This document shows, one piece after another, positions 1 through 8,068 of a DNA stretch of 64,000 bases. The position numbers and the translations under genes were made by a program. Under the pieces are notes generated by a model. That model was not told the origin of the DNA. It did no database searches and saw nothing but the letters and a program-made list of their open reading frames with translations. The DNA comes from CAIQPV01 sp964480365. Lineage in GTDB: Bacteria > Pseudomonadota > Gammaproteobacteria > Burkholderiales > Gallionellaceae. The stretch covers positions 17,462 through 81,461 of the forward strand of contig CAYZPM010000013.1 of assembly GCA_964480365.1 (NCBI GenBank), given 5' to 3'. Numbering within the stretch: position 1 is the first letter of the stretch; each line of letters opens with the position of its first letter.

Positions 1-536
1 GTTTGCTGGGTTTTATAGTTTTCTTTATCCCGTAGCAGTTCTTCGATTTTCTTGTTGGCGGCTTGCAATTTCTTGAACAGTGCCAGAAGCAAGGCCCTGT
101 CCATATAAGATTTAACCTCACCTTCCATTTTATCCACGACACTTTTCCTGATTTCCACTACGATGACTTCTCCATCCGTAATGACCGTTGCTGACCGCGT
201 AAACCTTTCATTACCGAAGAAAGTTCCTTCCCCGATGCATTCCCCGCTGCGTATGACGCCTACGACCTTGTTACGGACGTAGGCCGTGGCGGTGCCATAC
301 ATGAGGACGTGGAACGCGTCCATCGTGTCACCCTCCGTGGTGATGCGCGCTCCTTTGGCAACTGTTTTGACTTCCGATTCGTTGGCGATCTGAGCCAGAC
401 ATTCACTTGGGATAGGGTCGAAAAATGAACATTTCCGCATCTCGTTGAACTGGTGGTTGGACACCTCTTCAATTCGCTGTGTGAAGTTAGCTAGGCTTGC
501 CTGGATGGCATCAGTGATGCTGTCTGTTTCGCTCAT
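1..536 (-). CDS. Cyclic nucleotide-binding domain protein (3' end outside window)
   Basis: Reading from ATG at 536 gives 178 codons with no stop before the window edge, so the C-terminus is missing. Residues ~32-145 look like a CRP/cNMP-binding beta-barrel: a hydrophobic core, then a phosphate-binding-cassette-like GECIGEGTFFGNERFTRSA with the Gly-Glu...Arg pattern. The visible end is helical and charged (KKLQAANKKIEELLRDKEN), possibly a coiled coil leading to another domain. No HTH is seen in the visible part. It is probably a cytoplasmic sensor of cAMP or c-di-GMP; the ligand is unknown. Confidence 0.75.
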   Translation of the reverse strand, partial: MSETDSITDAIQASLANFTQRIEEVSNHQFNEMRKCSFFDPIPSECLAQIANESEVKTVAKGARITTEGDTMDAFHVLMYGTATAYVRNKVVGVIRSGECIGEGTFFGNERFTRSATVITDGEVIVVEIRKSVVDKMEGEVKSYMDRALLLALFKKLQAANKKIEELLRDKENYKTQQ

Positions 537-683
537 TTTTACTCCGGGGTGGAAAAATATCCCTTATACGACGCTATTTTGCGAGAACTTGCAATTTACA
601 GCAAGATGAATTTTCATCTGCTTTCTATTTGAATCCGGAAACAATGATTAGCCGGGCACAGGGGCACGGAGAGGATACAAGCT

Positions 684-1997
684 TCATGTGCCGTGCCTAA
701 GGTTCAATATTGCTTCCGCGCACCTGATCCCACTCATTACCGCCCCTTCCAGCGTGGCCGGATAATCGCCTGCCGTGTAATCGCCCGCCAGCAGCAGGTT
801 GTCCAGCGGCGTGCTGTGTGTGGGGCGAGAGAGGTTGGGTTCGCAAGAGAAGGTGGCGCGCTTTTCGGCGATGATTTGGTGCCATAACGGCGCTGCGGTG
901 ATACCCAGTTGTTCGCGTAGTTCCTGCACGACTTTTTGCGCAAGTTGTCCGTGTTCCAATTCCTGATGTCGTCCTTCTGCGCTGATGACGGCGGCGAGGA
1001 GACCGTGATGTCCTGAGATCTGTCCCTTGTCGAACAACCATTGTGTAAAACCGCAGTCGAAGCCCAGCATGGCATGGGGAAGGCGCACCGTTGCTGGGTA
1101 TTGCAGATACACAGTGTAAATGGGCTGAAAGGTCAATGCCTCGATCTGCGCGGCGATGGGTGCAAGTTGCGGCACAGCGCGCAACAGGCGTGCAGATGAA
1201 GCTGGTGAGGCGGCGCAGATGACGTGGCTGTGGTGTTGTGTACCACTCGTAGTGAGCAATTCAATTTCGTTGTCATGCGGGACGATGGCTTCCACGCTAC
1301 ATGAAGTGAATACAGTGCCTCCATGTTGCTTTACATACTCCGCAGCTCGATCTGGGAACAGCGTGGAGAAATCCACGCGCGGCAGCAGCAAGTCACTATA
1401 TTTGCGCGATCCGTTCAGGCTGTCACGTAAAACATTCAGTAGAATCTGGGCGGAAGCCTTGTGGGCCGGGGTGTTGAGTGCAGAGATACAGATCGGTTCC
1501 CACAGCAGGCGGATCAGTTCGTCGTCTTGCTTGTGAGCGCGCAGCAACTCGAACGCGCTAATGTCGTGCGGCAGGGAAAAATTGATGCGACGCATGGTGA
1601 GCATGAAGCGTGCGGCGGATAGTCGTTGCGCGAACGTCAGCCCATGAGCAGTTAGCAGCCCGACCAGCAGATGCAGCGGAGCGGGCAGGGGAGGGGCTTT
1701 CAGTTCAAAGCGGTTGTGCAGGGCAAGTTGCAGCGGCAGGCGCAGGAAGTCGTGCTCGATATTCCCGCCGACTTGTTCGATGAGTTGCAGCGTGTGGCGA
1801 TAGCAGCCGAGCAGGATGTGCTGACCGTTGTCCAGTTTAGTGTCGTCATGAGATACGCCGCGCGCACGTCCGCCGAGTTGTTTGGAGCTTTCAAATACCG
1901 TGACCGGGATGCCGTGTTTAGCCAGCGTGGCCGCCGCTGCCATGCCTGCATAGCCGCCGCCGATAATGGCAGTGTTCAAAGGGTATTTCTCTTTCAT
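684..1997 (-). CDS. hpnE: Hydroxysqualene dehydroxylase HpnE
   Basis: FAD-dependent amine-oxidase-like protein of 437 aa. In the HpnCDE route it reduces hydroxysqualene to squalene, the precursor of hopanoids. The N-terminal dinucleotide-binding motif GGGYAGMAAA and ESSKQLGGRA match a Rossmann FAD fold; the C-terminal LLLAGDYTAGDYPATLEGA is the usual flavin-contacting end of the family. ATG at 1997 is preferred because it places MKEKYPLNTAIIGGG directly at the FAD motif; an upstream in-frame codon at 2039 would add 14 residues encoded inside a repeat. It lies last in the hpnC-hpnD-hpnE order, all on the minus strand. Confidence 0.9.
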   Translation of the reverse strand: MKEKYPLNTAIIGGGYAGMAAAATLAKHGIPVTVFESSKQLGGRARGVSHDDTKLDNGQHILLGCYRHTLQLIEQVGGNIEHDFLRLPLQLALHNRFELKAPPLPAPLHLLVGLLTAHGLTFAQRLSAARFMLTMRRINFSLPHDISAFELLRAHKQDDELIRLLWEPICISALNTPAHKASAQILLNVLRDSLNGSRKYSDLLLPRVDFSTLFPDRAAEYVKQHGGTVFTSCSVEAIVPHDNEIELLTTSGTQHHSHVICAASPASSARLLRAVPQLAPIAAQIEALTFQPIYTVYLQYPATVRLPHAMLGFDCGFTQWLFDKGQISGHHGLLAAVISAEGRHQELEHGQLAQKVVQELREQLGITAAPLWHQIIAEKRATFSCEPNLSRPTHSTPLDNLLLAGDYTAGDYPATLEGAVMSGIRCAEAILNLRHGT

Positions 1998-2088
1998 GGT
2001 AGAAATGACGATTGTCCCCTCTCCCGGGTGCCCGGCCAAAAGCTTATCGGACTCCGGGGGAGGGTTAGGTTGGGGGAAGCCTCATTGT

Positions 2089-2922
2089 TCAGTTCTTCAT
2101 CCACGTTTTATAAGCCAGCCACAGTTTGCGCAACGGCGTCAGCGAAACGCGCTCTTTCAGCACATGGCAGCCACTGGCGACCACTTCATCCAGCGTGACA
2201 CGGTAGATAGCCGCCATGATAAGGCCGGTGCGCTGGGCTTTGCGGTCTGCGGCGGGTAGTTGCGCTAAAGCCTGTTGATAGAAACGTTGCGCGCGTTCGA
2301 TTTGGAACTGCATTAGCTTGTGAAATTCTTCTGTCTCACGCGCATTGAGGATATCGCCGGTATGCACGCCGAACTGCACCAGTTCGTCCAGCGGCAGGTA
2401 GATGCGCCCGCGCCGCGCGTCTTCGCCCACGTCGCGGATGATGTTGGTGAGTTGGAAGGCAATGCCGAGATCGTGTGCGTATTTGAGCGTCTTGCGGTCG
2501 GTGTAGCCAAAAATTTCCGCAGCCAGCAAACCGACTACCGAGGCGACGCGGTAACAATACAGTTGCAGCGCCTTGAAGTCGGGATAAGTGTGCTGGGTAA
2601 GATCCATCTCCATGCCATCTATGATTTCCAGCAGATGTTCCTGCGGCAGGTTGAACTGTTTGACCAGTGGCACTAACGCTTGAGCAACCGGGTGCTGCGG
2701 CTTGCCCGCATAAATGGCCGCCACTTCGGTGCGCCACCAGTTGAGCGTCGTGCGCGCCACGTTTTCATCCGAGCATTCGTCCACCACATCGTCCACCTCG
2801 CGGCAGAAGGCATATAGCGAGGTGATGGCGCGACGCTTGTCTGGAGGTAAGAACTTGAAGCTGTAGTAGAAGCTGGAGCCGCTGGCGGAGGCTTTTTCCT
2901 GACAGTATTGGTCTGGGGTCAT
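2089..2922 (-). CDS. hpnD: Presqualene diphosphate synthase HpnD
   Basis: Squalene/phytoene synthase family, 277 aa. It is expected to condense two farnesyl diphosphates to presqualene diphosphate at the inner face of the membrane. Two Asp-rich motifs that bind Mg-diphosphate are visible: EVDDVVDE (residues ~42-49) and NIIRDVGEDARRGR (~160-173). N-terminal YCQEKASASGSSFYYSF is typical of HpnD. The position between hpnC and hpnE supports the call over phytoene synthase. Confidence 0.92.
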   Translation of the reverse strand: MTPDQYCQEKASASGSSFYYSFKFLPPDKRRAITSLYAFCREVDDVVDECSDENVARTTLNWWRTEVAAIYAGKPQHPVAQALVPLVKQFNLPQEHLLEIIDGMEMDLTQHTYPDFKALQLYCYRVASVVGLLAAEIFGYTDRKTLKYAHDLGIAFQLTNIIRDVGEDARRGRIYLPLDELVQFGVHTGDILNARETEEFHKLMQFQIERAQRFYQQALAQLPAADRKAQRTGLIMAAIYRVTLDEVVASGCHVLKERVSLTPLRKLWLAYKTWMKN

Positions 2923-2943
2923 TTCAGTTTTCGGTCAAACATT

Positions 2944-3028
2944 AACCCCTCCGGGCCTCCCCTTGTCAGGGGAGGAGAAATCAGCGCACCGACATTCCTC
3001 CCCTGAAAAGGGGAGGTTAGGAGGGGTT
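2944..3028. repeat. Imperfect palindromic intergenic repeat (pyrimidine/purine type)
   Basis: The hpnD-hpnC gap carries an inverted repeat. AACCCCTCC near 2944 pairs with GGAGGGGTT ending at 3028, and an inner CTCCCCTTGTCAGGGGAG copy lies opposite CTCCCCTGAAAAGGGGAG. A related arrangement is found at 37111-37205 after gyrA, and a degenerate piece (CCCCTCTCC...GGGGGAGGG) at about 2016-2065. This is a dispersed REP-like family, not a gene-specific structure. Confidence 0.7.
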
Positions 3029-3036
3029 GGTTGGTT

Positions 3037-3852
3037 TCAAAAATTATACGGCGCACTTTGCATCAGCATGATAACCCAGTCGTGCAAGCGCAACACTGGG
3101 CGGCGGTCGAACATGTCGAAATTGACCGCACGCAGCTTGTCGAGGATGCGGTTGCCACCCGCGATAATCAGGCGCATTTCCAGCCCGATTCGACCGGGGA
3201 GGATGGTGCCGAGCGGTGCGCCGCTCTTCATCATGTCGCGCGCGCGCTCCACCTGAAAGCGCATCAAGTCGCGCCAGACCTTGTCAGGCAGGCCTTGCGC
3301 GATATGGGCTTCGGTGACGTCGAAGCGCACCATTTCATCCTGCGGCAAATAAATACGCCCGATAGTGTAGTCCTTCTTTACGTCCTGCCAGAAATTGATG
3401 AGTTGCAGCGCGGTGCAAATCGCATCGGAATAGATCAGGTTCTGCGGTGTGGCTTCTTGGTATAAATGCAGTAATAGCCTGCCCACCGGGTTGGCTGAGC
3501 GGCGGCAGTAATCGAGTAGTTCATCGAAATTCGCATAGCGTTTCTTCACCACGTCCTGTGAAAAGGCATCGAGCAGGTCGTGGAACAGTTGCAGCGGCAA
3601 CTGGTACTCGGCAACGATGCTTGCCACATCGCGGAACAGCGGTGTCTGCGGCGCTTCCTTATCGGCGATGCAATTAAGTTCTGCGCGAAAGGCATCGAGT
3701 TTTGCCAAGCGTTCTTCGTTTGGAAGGTCGCCCTCATCGGCAAAGTCGTCGGCTTGGCGCGCAAAGTTATAAATGATTTCCACCGGTCGCCGCAGGTGCC
3801 TGGGCAACAGGATGGAGGCAACCGGAAAATTCTCGTAGTGGTCAACGGCCAT
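3037..3852 (-). CDS. hpnC: Hydroxysqualene synthase HpnC
   Basis: Squalene/phytoene synthase family, 271 aa from ATG at 3852. It converts presqualene diphosphate to hydroxysqualene in the three-enzyme squalene route. Asp-rich motifs are QADDFADEGD (~33-42) and NFWQDVKKDYTIGR (~154-167). The N-terminus VDHYENFPVASILLPRHLR is characteristic of HpnC. A TTG at 3867 would add five residues and overlap the upstream gene; ATG at 3852 begins seven bases after that gene's stop and fits the family better. The gene therefore sits tightly behind the DUF4276-like gene and may share its transcript. Confidence 0.9.
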   Translation of the reverse strand: MAVDHYENFPVASILLPRHLRRPVEIIYNFARQADDFADEGDLPNEERLAKLDAFRAELNCIADKEAPQTPLFRDVASIVAEYQLPLQLFHDLLDAFSQDVVKKRYANFDELLDYCRRSANPVGRLLLHLYQEATPQNLIYSDAICTALQLINFWQDVKKDYTIGRIYLPQDEMVRFDVTEAHIAQGLPDKVWRDLMRFQVERARDMMKSGAPLGTILPGRIGLEMRLIIAGGNRILDKLRAVNFDMFDRRPVLRLHDWVIMLMQSAPYNF

Positions 3853-3859
3853 TGAATAG

Positions 3860-4534
3860 TCAGTCAATCAGTTTGCGAAGACTATCCATCCAACCTCTGA
3901 AATGCTCACACTCTCGTTCCATAACCGACAGCGTAATTTTTTGCGCGGCAAGTGGCCCATGGCGTGTTTTCTTGTATTTTGGCACAAGGATGTTTTCAAG
4001 GCGTTTTGATGGTTTTGTTTCGTAGCTATCGTTGATGTGTTCAGGCGTGTCGAAGGCGTCGCGTACTTGTTTTAATTGAGGTAAGTATTTCTGCCACGAT
4101 GGTTCCGTAAAAATCAGAGTGTTCACATCAGAGAACAGTAAACCTTCGAATTCGTAGGGTTGTATGTGCGGGATGAAACGCTCAGGATGACATTCGATAT
4201 GGCCGACGATTGCCTGATGCAACGCGATTTCTAATTGCGTTGTGCGGGCATACACATCAGAGAGTTGCTTGGCCTCAATAAAGTTTGGAAAAGTGGTGTC
4301 TAGTCCATACAAGTCGAGAAAAGTGGTTAAGATTGCATTAGGTTTTTGTCGTAGGGTATTTCTGGCGTTGAACTTGAGCCGATCAAAATTAACCGCTCCA
4401 CCTTTTGCATCCTGAGAGGTGTTTAATGTCTGCGGCTTCAAGAAGATTTGATGTGCATGGAGCGACGGTGCGACTATTCGCTTGATAAATTGTTCTTCAG
4501 TTTGTCCCTCGGTGAAAACAATGACCTCAAGCAC
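3860..4534 (-). CDS. DUF4276-like (TOPRIM-like) protein, partner of upstream ATPase
   Basis: 224 aa, GTG start one base after the TAA of the ATPase gene, with a GGGAG ribosome site inside the end of that gene. N-terminal VFTEGQTEEQF (residues ~6-16) has the EGxTE signature seen in DUF4276/TOPRIM-type proteins; a later LTTFLDLYG (69-77) supplies an acidic residue, and PYEFEGLLFSD (127-136) is another acidic cluster. This suggests a metal-dependent nuclease or nucleic-acid-binding role. The tight coupling to an OLD/RecF-like ATPase resembles ATPase-TOPRIM phage-defence pairs such as PARIS, but that relation is inference; AriB of PARIS belongs to DUF4435. Visibly more AT-rich than the flanking genes. 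Confidence 0.7.
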   Translation of the reverse strand: MLEVIVFTEGQTEEQFIKRIVAPSLHAHQIFLKPQTLNTSQDAKGGAVNFDRLKFNARNTLRQKPNAILTTFLDLYGLDTTFPNFIEAKQLSDVYARTTQLEIALHQAIVGHIECHPERFIPHIQPYEFEGLLFSDVNTLIFTEPSWQKYLPQLKQVRDAFDTPEHINDSYETKPSKRLENILVPKYKKTRHGPLAAQKITLSVMERECEHFRGWMDSLRKLID

Positions 4535-5629
4535 TTAAGGTCTCCCGCCAAGAATGTTTCGTTTCCACATTTCGCCGAGGCTATATTCTGTTAGCCAATC
4601 CTGTAGCTCTTCTTTGTTTAAACGCTTTAATGTGGAAGCATCGTTTTCGCGCTCAACCACAATTACGTCTTCTGGTTCGAAAGCATTTAGTAGTTCAACC
4701 GACTGTGTGGAAACGATTACCTGTTTGGTTTCTGCGACTTGTTTTAGCATATCTGTCAACAGGCTGATGGCGTAAGGATGTAAGCCTAACTCGGGCTCGT
4801 CAATCAATACTGTATCGGGGAGCCGCTGTACTGGTTGCATGAGCAAGGTCGTCAGGCAGATAAATCGTAGCGTACCATCCGACAACACATGCGCTTTATG
4901 CGGTGTGTCAGGGTCATTTTGTTCGAACCACTCCAATTCTATTCTGTCTGGTAGTGGGTCGCGGATTACAAAGCCACCAAAGAAAGGAGCTGCAAGTTTT
5001 ATGGTGTCTACAATATGCTGAAATGCTGCAGGAAAATATTTATGTAGCCAGGCAAGATAGGGGGCAAGATTGGCTGCATCTGATTTAAGGCGCAGATTCT
5101 CATTGCTTCCGTGCTGGCCTTTGACTGCTGCAGAATCTCCGGTGTCGTGGAAGTGGTACTGTCGCCAACTCTGCATGGCAGGTCGTACATAAGTGCTAAC
5201 GGTTTGCGGATCATCTCTCAGCTTTGCCTCATCATGTGCAGTTCCGAGTGATATTGGTTTAGTTGTATATTGGCCGCTAATCCATGTTGATTCACGGTTG
5301 AAGATTAAACGGTTGTCGGCAGTTGGGCTCAAACTTATGAGGTAACCATTCTGTACGCCGAATTGCCTGTTTGGTTCAAAATATATTTCTGCATCAATTT
5401 GTTTGGTATGTTTTCGGCCACGATGCAATAAAGCATCAGGACCACCTTGCTTTTGTACGAATGTTTGAAGATTTCCATCCGCCAAGGCGGACAGCAATTT
5501 AAATACCCCGATAAAGTTGCTCTTGCCCGCGCCATTTGCTCCGATAAGTACATTCAAATTACGTAGCTTAAAATCTTCCAGTTCTGCTATGGATTTATAT
5601 CCACGTAAAGTGATGGTTTCAATTTTCAT
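4535..5629 (-). CDS. AAA_21-type (OLD/RecF-like) ATPase
   Basis: 364 aa with the ABC/SMC-type ATPase head and no long coiled coil. Visible are Walker A GANGAGKSN (29-37), the signature-like LSDGT (249-253), Walker B VLIDEPELGLHP (274-285) and a switch STQS (307-310). The start MKIETITLRGYKS is typical of RecF/AAA_21 proteins. It forms a unit with the following DUF4276-like gene (stop and start one base apart). It probably senses or drives the partner effector. It is more AT-rich than its neighbours and lies between prmB and hpnC, two unrelated housekeeping genes, as expected for an acquired module. Confidence 0.8.
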   Translation of the reverse strand: MKIETITLRGYKSIAELEDFKLRNLNVLIGANGAGKSNFIGVFKLLSALADGNLQTFVQKQGGPDALLHRGRKHTKQIDAEIYFEPNRQFGVQNGYLISLSPTADNRLIFNRESTWISGQYTTKPISLGTAHDEAKLRDDPQTVSTYVRPAMQSWRQYHFHDTGDSAAVKGQHGSNENLRLKSDAANLAPYLAWLHKYFPAAFQHIVDTIKLAAPFFGGFVIRDPLPDRIELEWFEQNDPDTPHKAHVLSDGTLRFICLTTLLMQPVQRLPDTVLIDEPELGLHPYAISLLTDMLKQVAETKQVIVSTQSVELLNAFEPEDVIVVERENDASTLKRLNKEELQDWLTEYSLGEMWKRNILGGRP

Positions 5630-5659
5630 TGTGTCGCCTCAAACATGGTCAGCTAGAAA

Positions 5660-6577
5660 TTATTTAGTTATATATTTCAGGTCGTTGCGATGCAGCATGA
5701 ATACGAACTGATCGCCTGCCGTCACATCCAGCCAAGTAAACGGCAGGTCGGGGCAGGCGGCTTCCAGCGCGTCGCGGTTGTGACCGATCTCAACAATCAG
5801 TATGCCGTTTTCGGTGAGATGCTTGGCGGCGTGCTTGAGGATATCGCGCGTGGCATCCAGCCCGTCATGTCCGCTGCCAAGAGCCAGTTTCGGTTCGTGG
5901 CGGTATTCCTGCGGCAAGGCCGCGACTGACTCGGCATCCACATAGGGCGGGTTGCTGATGATGAGGTTGTATTGCCTGCCTTTCAGATTGGCGAACATGT
6001 CTGAGGCGACAGGATGCACGCGATCCTGCAGTCCGTAGTCGGCGATATTGCGGTATGCCACTGTCAATGCATCTGGGGATATATCCACCGCATCGACTTC
6101 GGCATAGGGGAAGGCATGCGCGGCGATGATGGCGAGGCAACCGCTGCCGGTGCACAGGTCGAGCACGCTGTTGATAGCCCCCGGCTCGGCTATCCATGGG
6201 CTGAGTTGTTCGCGCAACAGTTCTGAGATGAAGGAGCGCGGCACGATGACGCGTTCGTCCACGTAGAAGCGAAAATCGCCCAGCCAGGCCTCGTGCGTCA
6301 GGTAGGCGGCGGGTACCCGTGTTTCCACGCGCTGGCCGAGCATAGTGAGCAGCGCATTTTTTTCGTGTGGGGTGAGGCGCGCTTCAAGGAAAGGTTCAAG
6401 CGTGTCCAGCGGCAGGTGCAGGGTGTGCAGAATGAGGTAAGCCGCTTCATCATAGGCGCTGGCAGAGCCATGACCGAAGCTAAGTTGAGCTTCGTTGAAG
6501 GCGCTTACCGCGAAGCGCAGCCAGTCGCGCAGAGTGCACAGTTCTCCAGTATCGCCAAAATTGTGCAATGCACTCAT
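5660..6577 (-). CDS. prmB: 50S ribosomal protein L3 glutamine methyltransferase PrmB
   Basis: SAM-dependent N5-glutamine methyltransferase, 305 aa from ATG at 6577. The catalytic motif NPPYVDAES and the SAM-binding VLDLCTGSGCLAIIA are clear. PrmB rather than PrmC is favoured by the N-terminal LRDWLRFAVSAFNEAQLSFGHG and by RVIVPRSFISELL. The start overlaps the stop of dapE in an ATGA, indicating translational coupling; a longer frame to 6655 lies inside dapE and is rejected. Confidence 0.9.
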   Translation of the reverse strand: MSALHNFGDTGELCTLRDWLRFAVSAFNEAQLSFGHGSASAYDEAAYLILHTLHLPLDTLEPFLEARLTPHEKNALLTMLGQRVETRVPAAYLTHEAWLGDFRFYVDERVIVPRSFISELLREQLSPWIAEPGAINSVLDLCTGSGCLAIIAAHAFPYAEVDAVDISPDALTVAYRNIADYGLQDRVHPVASDMFANLKGRQYNLIISNPPYVDAESVAALPQEYRHEPKLALGSGHDGLDATRDILKHAAKHLTENGILIVEIGHNRDALEAACPDLPFTWLDVTAGDQFVFMLHRNDLKYITK

Positions 6578-7710
6578 GTCTTTTTCACCAAGAGGTTTTC
6601 TAGTGTCAGGCGATAGATTTCCGACAGCGCTTCCAGATCGGCCACCGACACGCATTCGTTTATTTTGTGGATGGTCGCATTGAGCGGGCCGACTTCAAGC
6701 ACTTGCGGGCAGATGTTGGCTATGAAACGACCGTCCGAAGTGCCGCCGCTAGTAGAGAGTTCGGTTTCGATTCCTGTCACTTGCTTTATGGCAGCGCCCA
6801 CGGCATCTACCAGATTACCGCGCGGGGTGAGGTAGGGCTTGCCGGCCAACTCCCACTTCAAATCATATTCCAGTTTGTGGCGGTCGAGAATTTCATGCAT
6901 ACGGGATTGCAGCCCATCCTCGGTGCTGGCGGTGGAGAAGCGGAAGTTAAACAGAATTTCCACTGTGCCGGGAACCACGTTTGTCGCCCCGGTGCCGCCG
7001 TGGATGTTGGAGATTTGCCATGAGGTGGATGGAAAATATTCGTTGCCGTTGTCCCAGGTGGTCGCGGTCAGTTCGGCGATAGCGGGGGCGACCAGGTGAA
7101 TGGGGTTTTTTACCAGATGCGGATAGGCGATATGCCCCTGCACCCCTTTCACGGTGAGCGTGCCAGACAGCGAACCGCGCCGCCCGTTCTTGATGGTGTC
7201 GCCGGTCTTGTTGACGGAAGTGGGCTCGCCGACGATGCAGTAGTCAAGTTTTTCGCCGCGCGCTTGCAGCGCCTCCACCACGCGCACCGTGCCGTCTACG
7301 GCGATGCCTTCTTCATCGGAAGTCAGCAGCAAAGCAATCGAGCCATTGTGGGAAGGATGAGCGGCAACAAATTTTTCTATGGAGGTGACGAAAGCGGCCA
7401 GTGAGCCTTTCATGTCGGATGCACCTCGCCCGAACAGCATGCCGTCGCGCACGGTTGGGGTGAATGGGGCGCTGTGCCATTTGTCCACCGGGCCGGTCGG
7501 CACCACATCGGTGTGGCCAGCTAAACATACCACAGGGCGGCTGCTTCCTCGTCGCGCCCACAGGTTATCCACATCGCCGCAACGCATCATTTCCAGTTTG
7601 AAGCCGAGCGGCTCCAGGCGTGCGCTAATGATGGACAGGCAGCCTTCATCCTGCGGTGTGAGTGAACGGCGGGCGATGAGTTGTTGGGTGAGTTCTAATG
7701 TATTGCTCAT
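6574..7710 (-). CDS. dapE: Succinyl-diaminopimelate desuccinylase DapE
   Basis: M20 metallopeptidase family, 378 aa. It hydrolyses N-succinyl-LL-diaminopimelate in lysine and peptidoglycan synthesis. Metal-ligand and catalytic motifs: LAGHTDVVPTG, SDEEGIAVDGT, GEPTS and the C-terminal TIHKINECV. ATG at 7710 (MSNTLELTQ) avoids overlap with the upstream ArsC-like gene and is preferred over the 7731 codon. Forms a run with the ArsC-like gene and prmB, and the pathway partner dapD lies 1.6 kb upstream. Confidence 0.93.
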   Translation of the reverse strand: MSNTLELTQQLIARRSLTPQDEGCLSIISARLEPLGFKLEMMRCGDVDNLWARRGSSRPVVCLAGHTDVVPTGPVDKWHSAPFTPTVRDGMLFGRGASDMKGSLAAFVTSIEKFVAAHPSHNGSIALLLTSDEEGIAVDGTVRVVEALQARGEKLDYCIVGEPTSVNKTGDTIKNGRRGSLSGTLTVKGVQGHIAYPHLVKNPIHLVAPAIAELTATTWDNGNEYFPSTSWQISNIHGGTGATNVVPGTVEILFNFRFSTASTEDGLQSRMHEILDRHKLEYDLKWELAGKPYLTPRGNLVDAVGAAIKQVTGIETELSTSGGTSDGRFIANICPQVLEVGPLNATIHKINECVSVADLEALSEIYRLTLENLLVKKT

Positions 7711-7720
7711 AGTTCGAAGC

Positions 7721-8068
7721 TTATAAATCAAGATTTTCGTAATCGGTTTCGTTAAAGCCGACAGCCAGTACGCGGTCTTTGCGTTCCAGCACCGGGCGCT
7801 TGATGACGTTAGGTTTCTCCAGCATCAACGTCAGCGCCGAGGCGTCGTCCTTGATGGAAACCTTCACCGCGTCGGGCAACTGACCCCACGTTGGCCCGGT
7901 CTTCTTTAGCAATTTCTGCCAGCCGATTTGCTTGAGCCAGCCGGACAACATGGCAGATGTGACGCCCTGTTTTTTGAGGTCGTGGAACTCGTAGGCTACT
8001 CCGTGCGCTTCCAGCCATGTGCGCGCTTTCTTTACAGTGTTGCAGTTCGGGATGCCATACAGTTTCAT
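7721..8068 (-). CDS. ArsC/Spx-like thioredoxin-fold protein (YffB type)
   Basis: 115 aa, ArsC-like fold. MKLYGIPNCNTVKKARTWL carries a single Cys at position 9 instead of the resolving Cys set of arsenate reductases; the C-terminal LEKPNVIKRPVLER is the conserved RP loop. Likely a glutathione-dependent thiol reductase or Spx-like adaptor, not a proven arsenate reductase. Its place directly before dapE matches the yffB-dapE arrangement of enterobacteria. The start overlaps the stop of the PilU-like gene in an ATGA. Confidence 0.85.
   Translation of the reverse strand: MKLYGIPNCNTVKKARTWLEAHGVAYEFHDLKKQGVTSAMLSGWLKQIGWQKLLKKTGPTWGQLPDAVKVSIKDDASALTLMLEKPNVIKRPVLERKDRVLAVGFNETDYENLDL

Noticed and set aside
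7721..8068. Arsenate reductase as an arsenic-resistance gene
   Set aside because: Only one Cys of the catalytic set is present and the dapE neighbourhood fits the YffB/Spx-like group.
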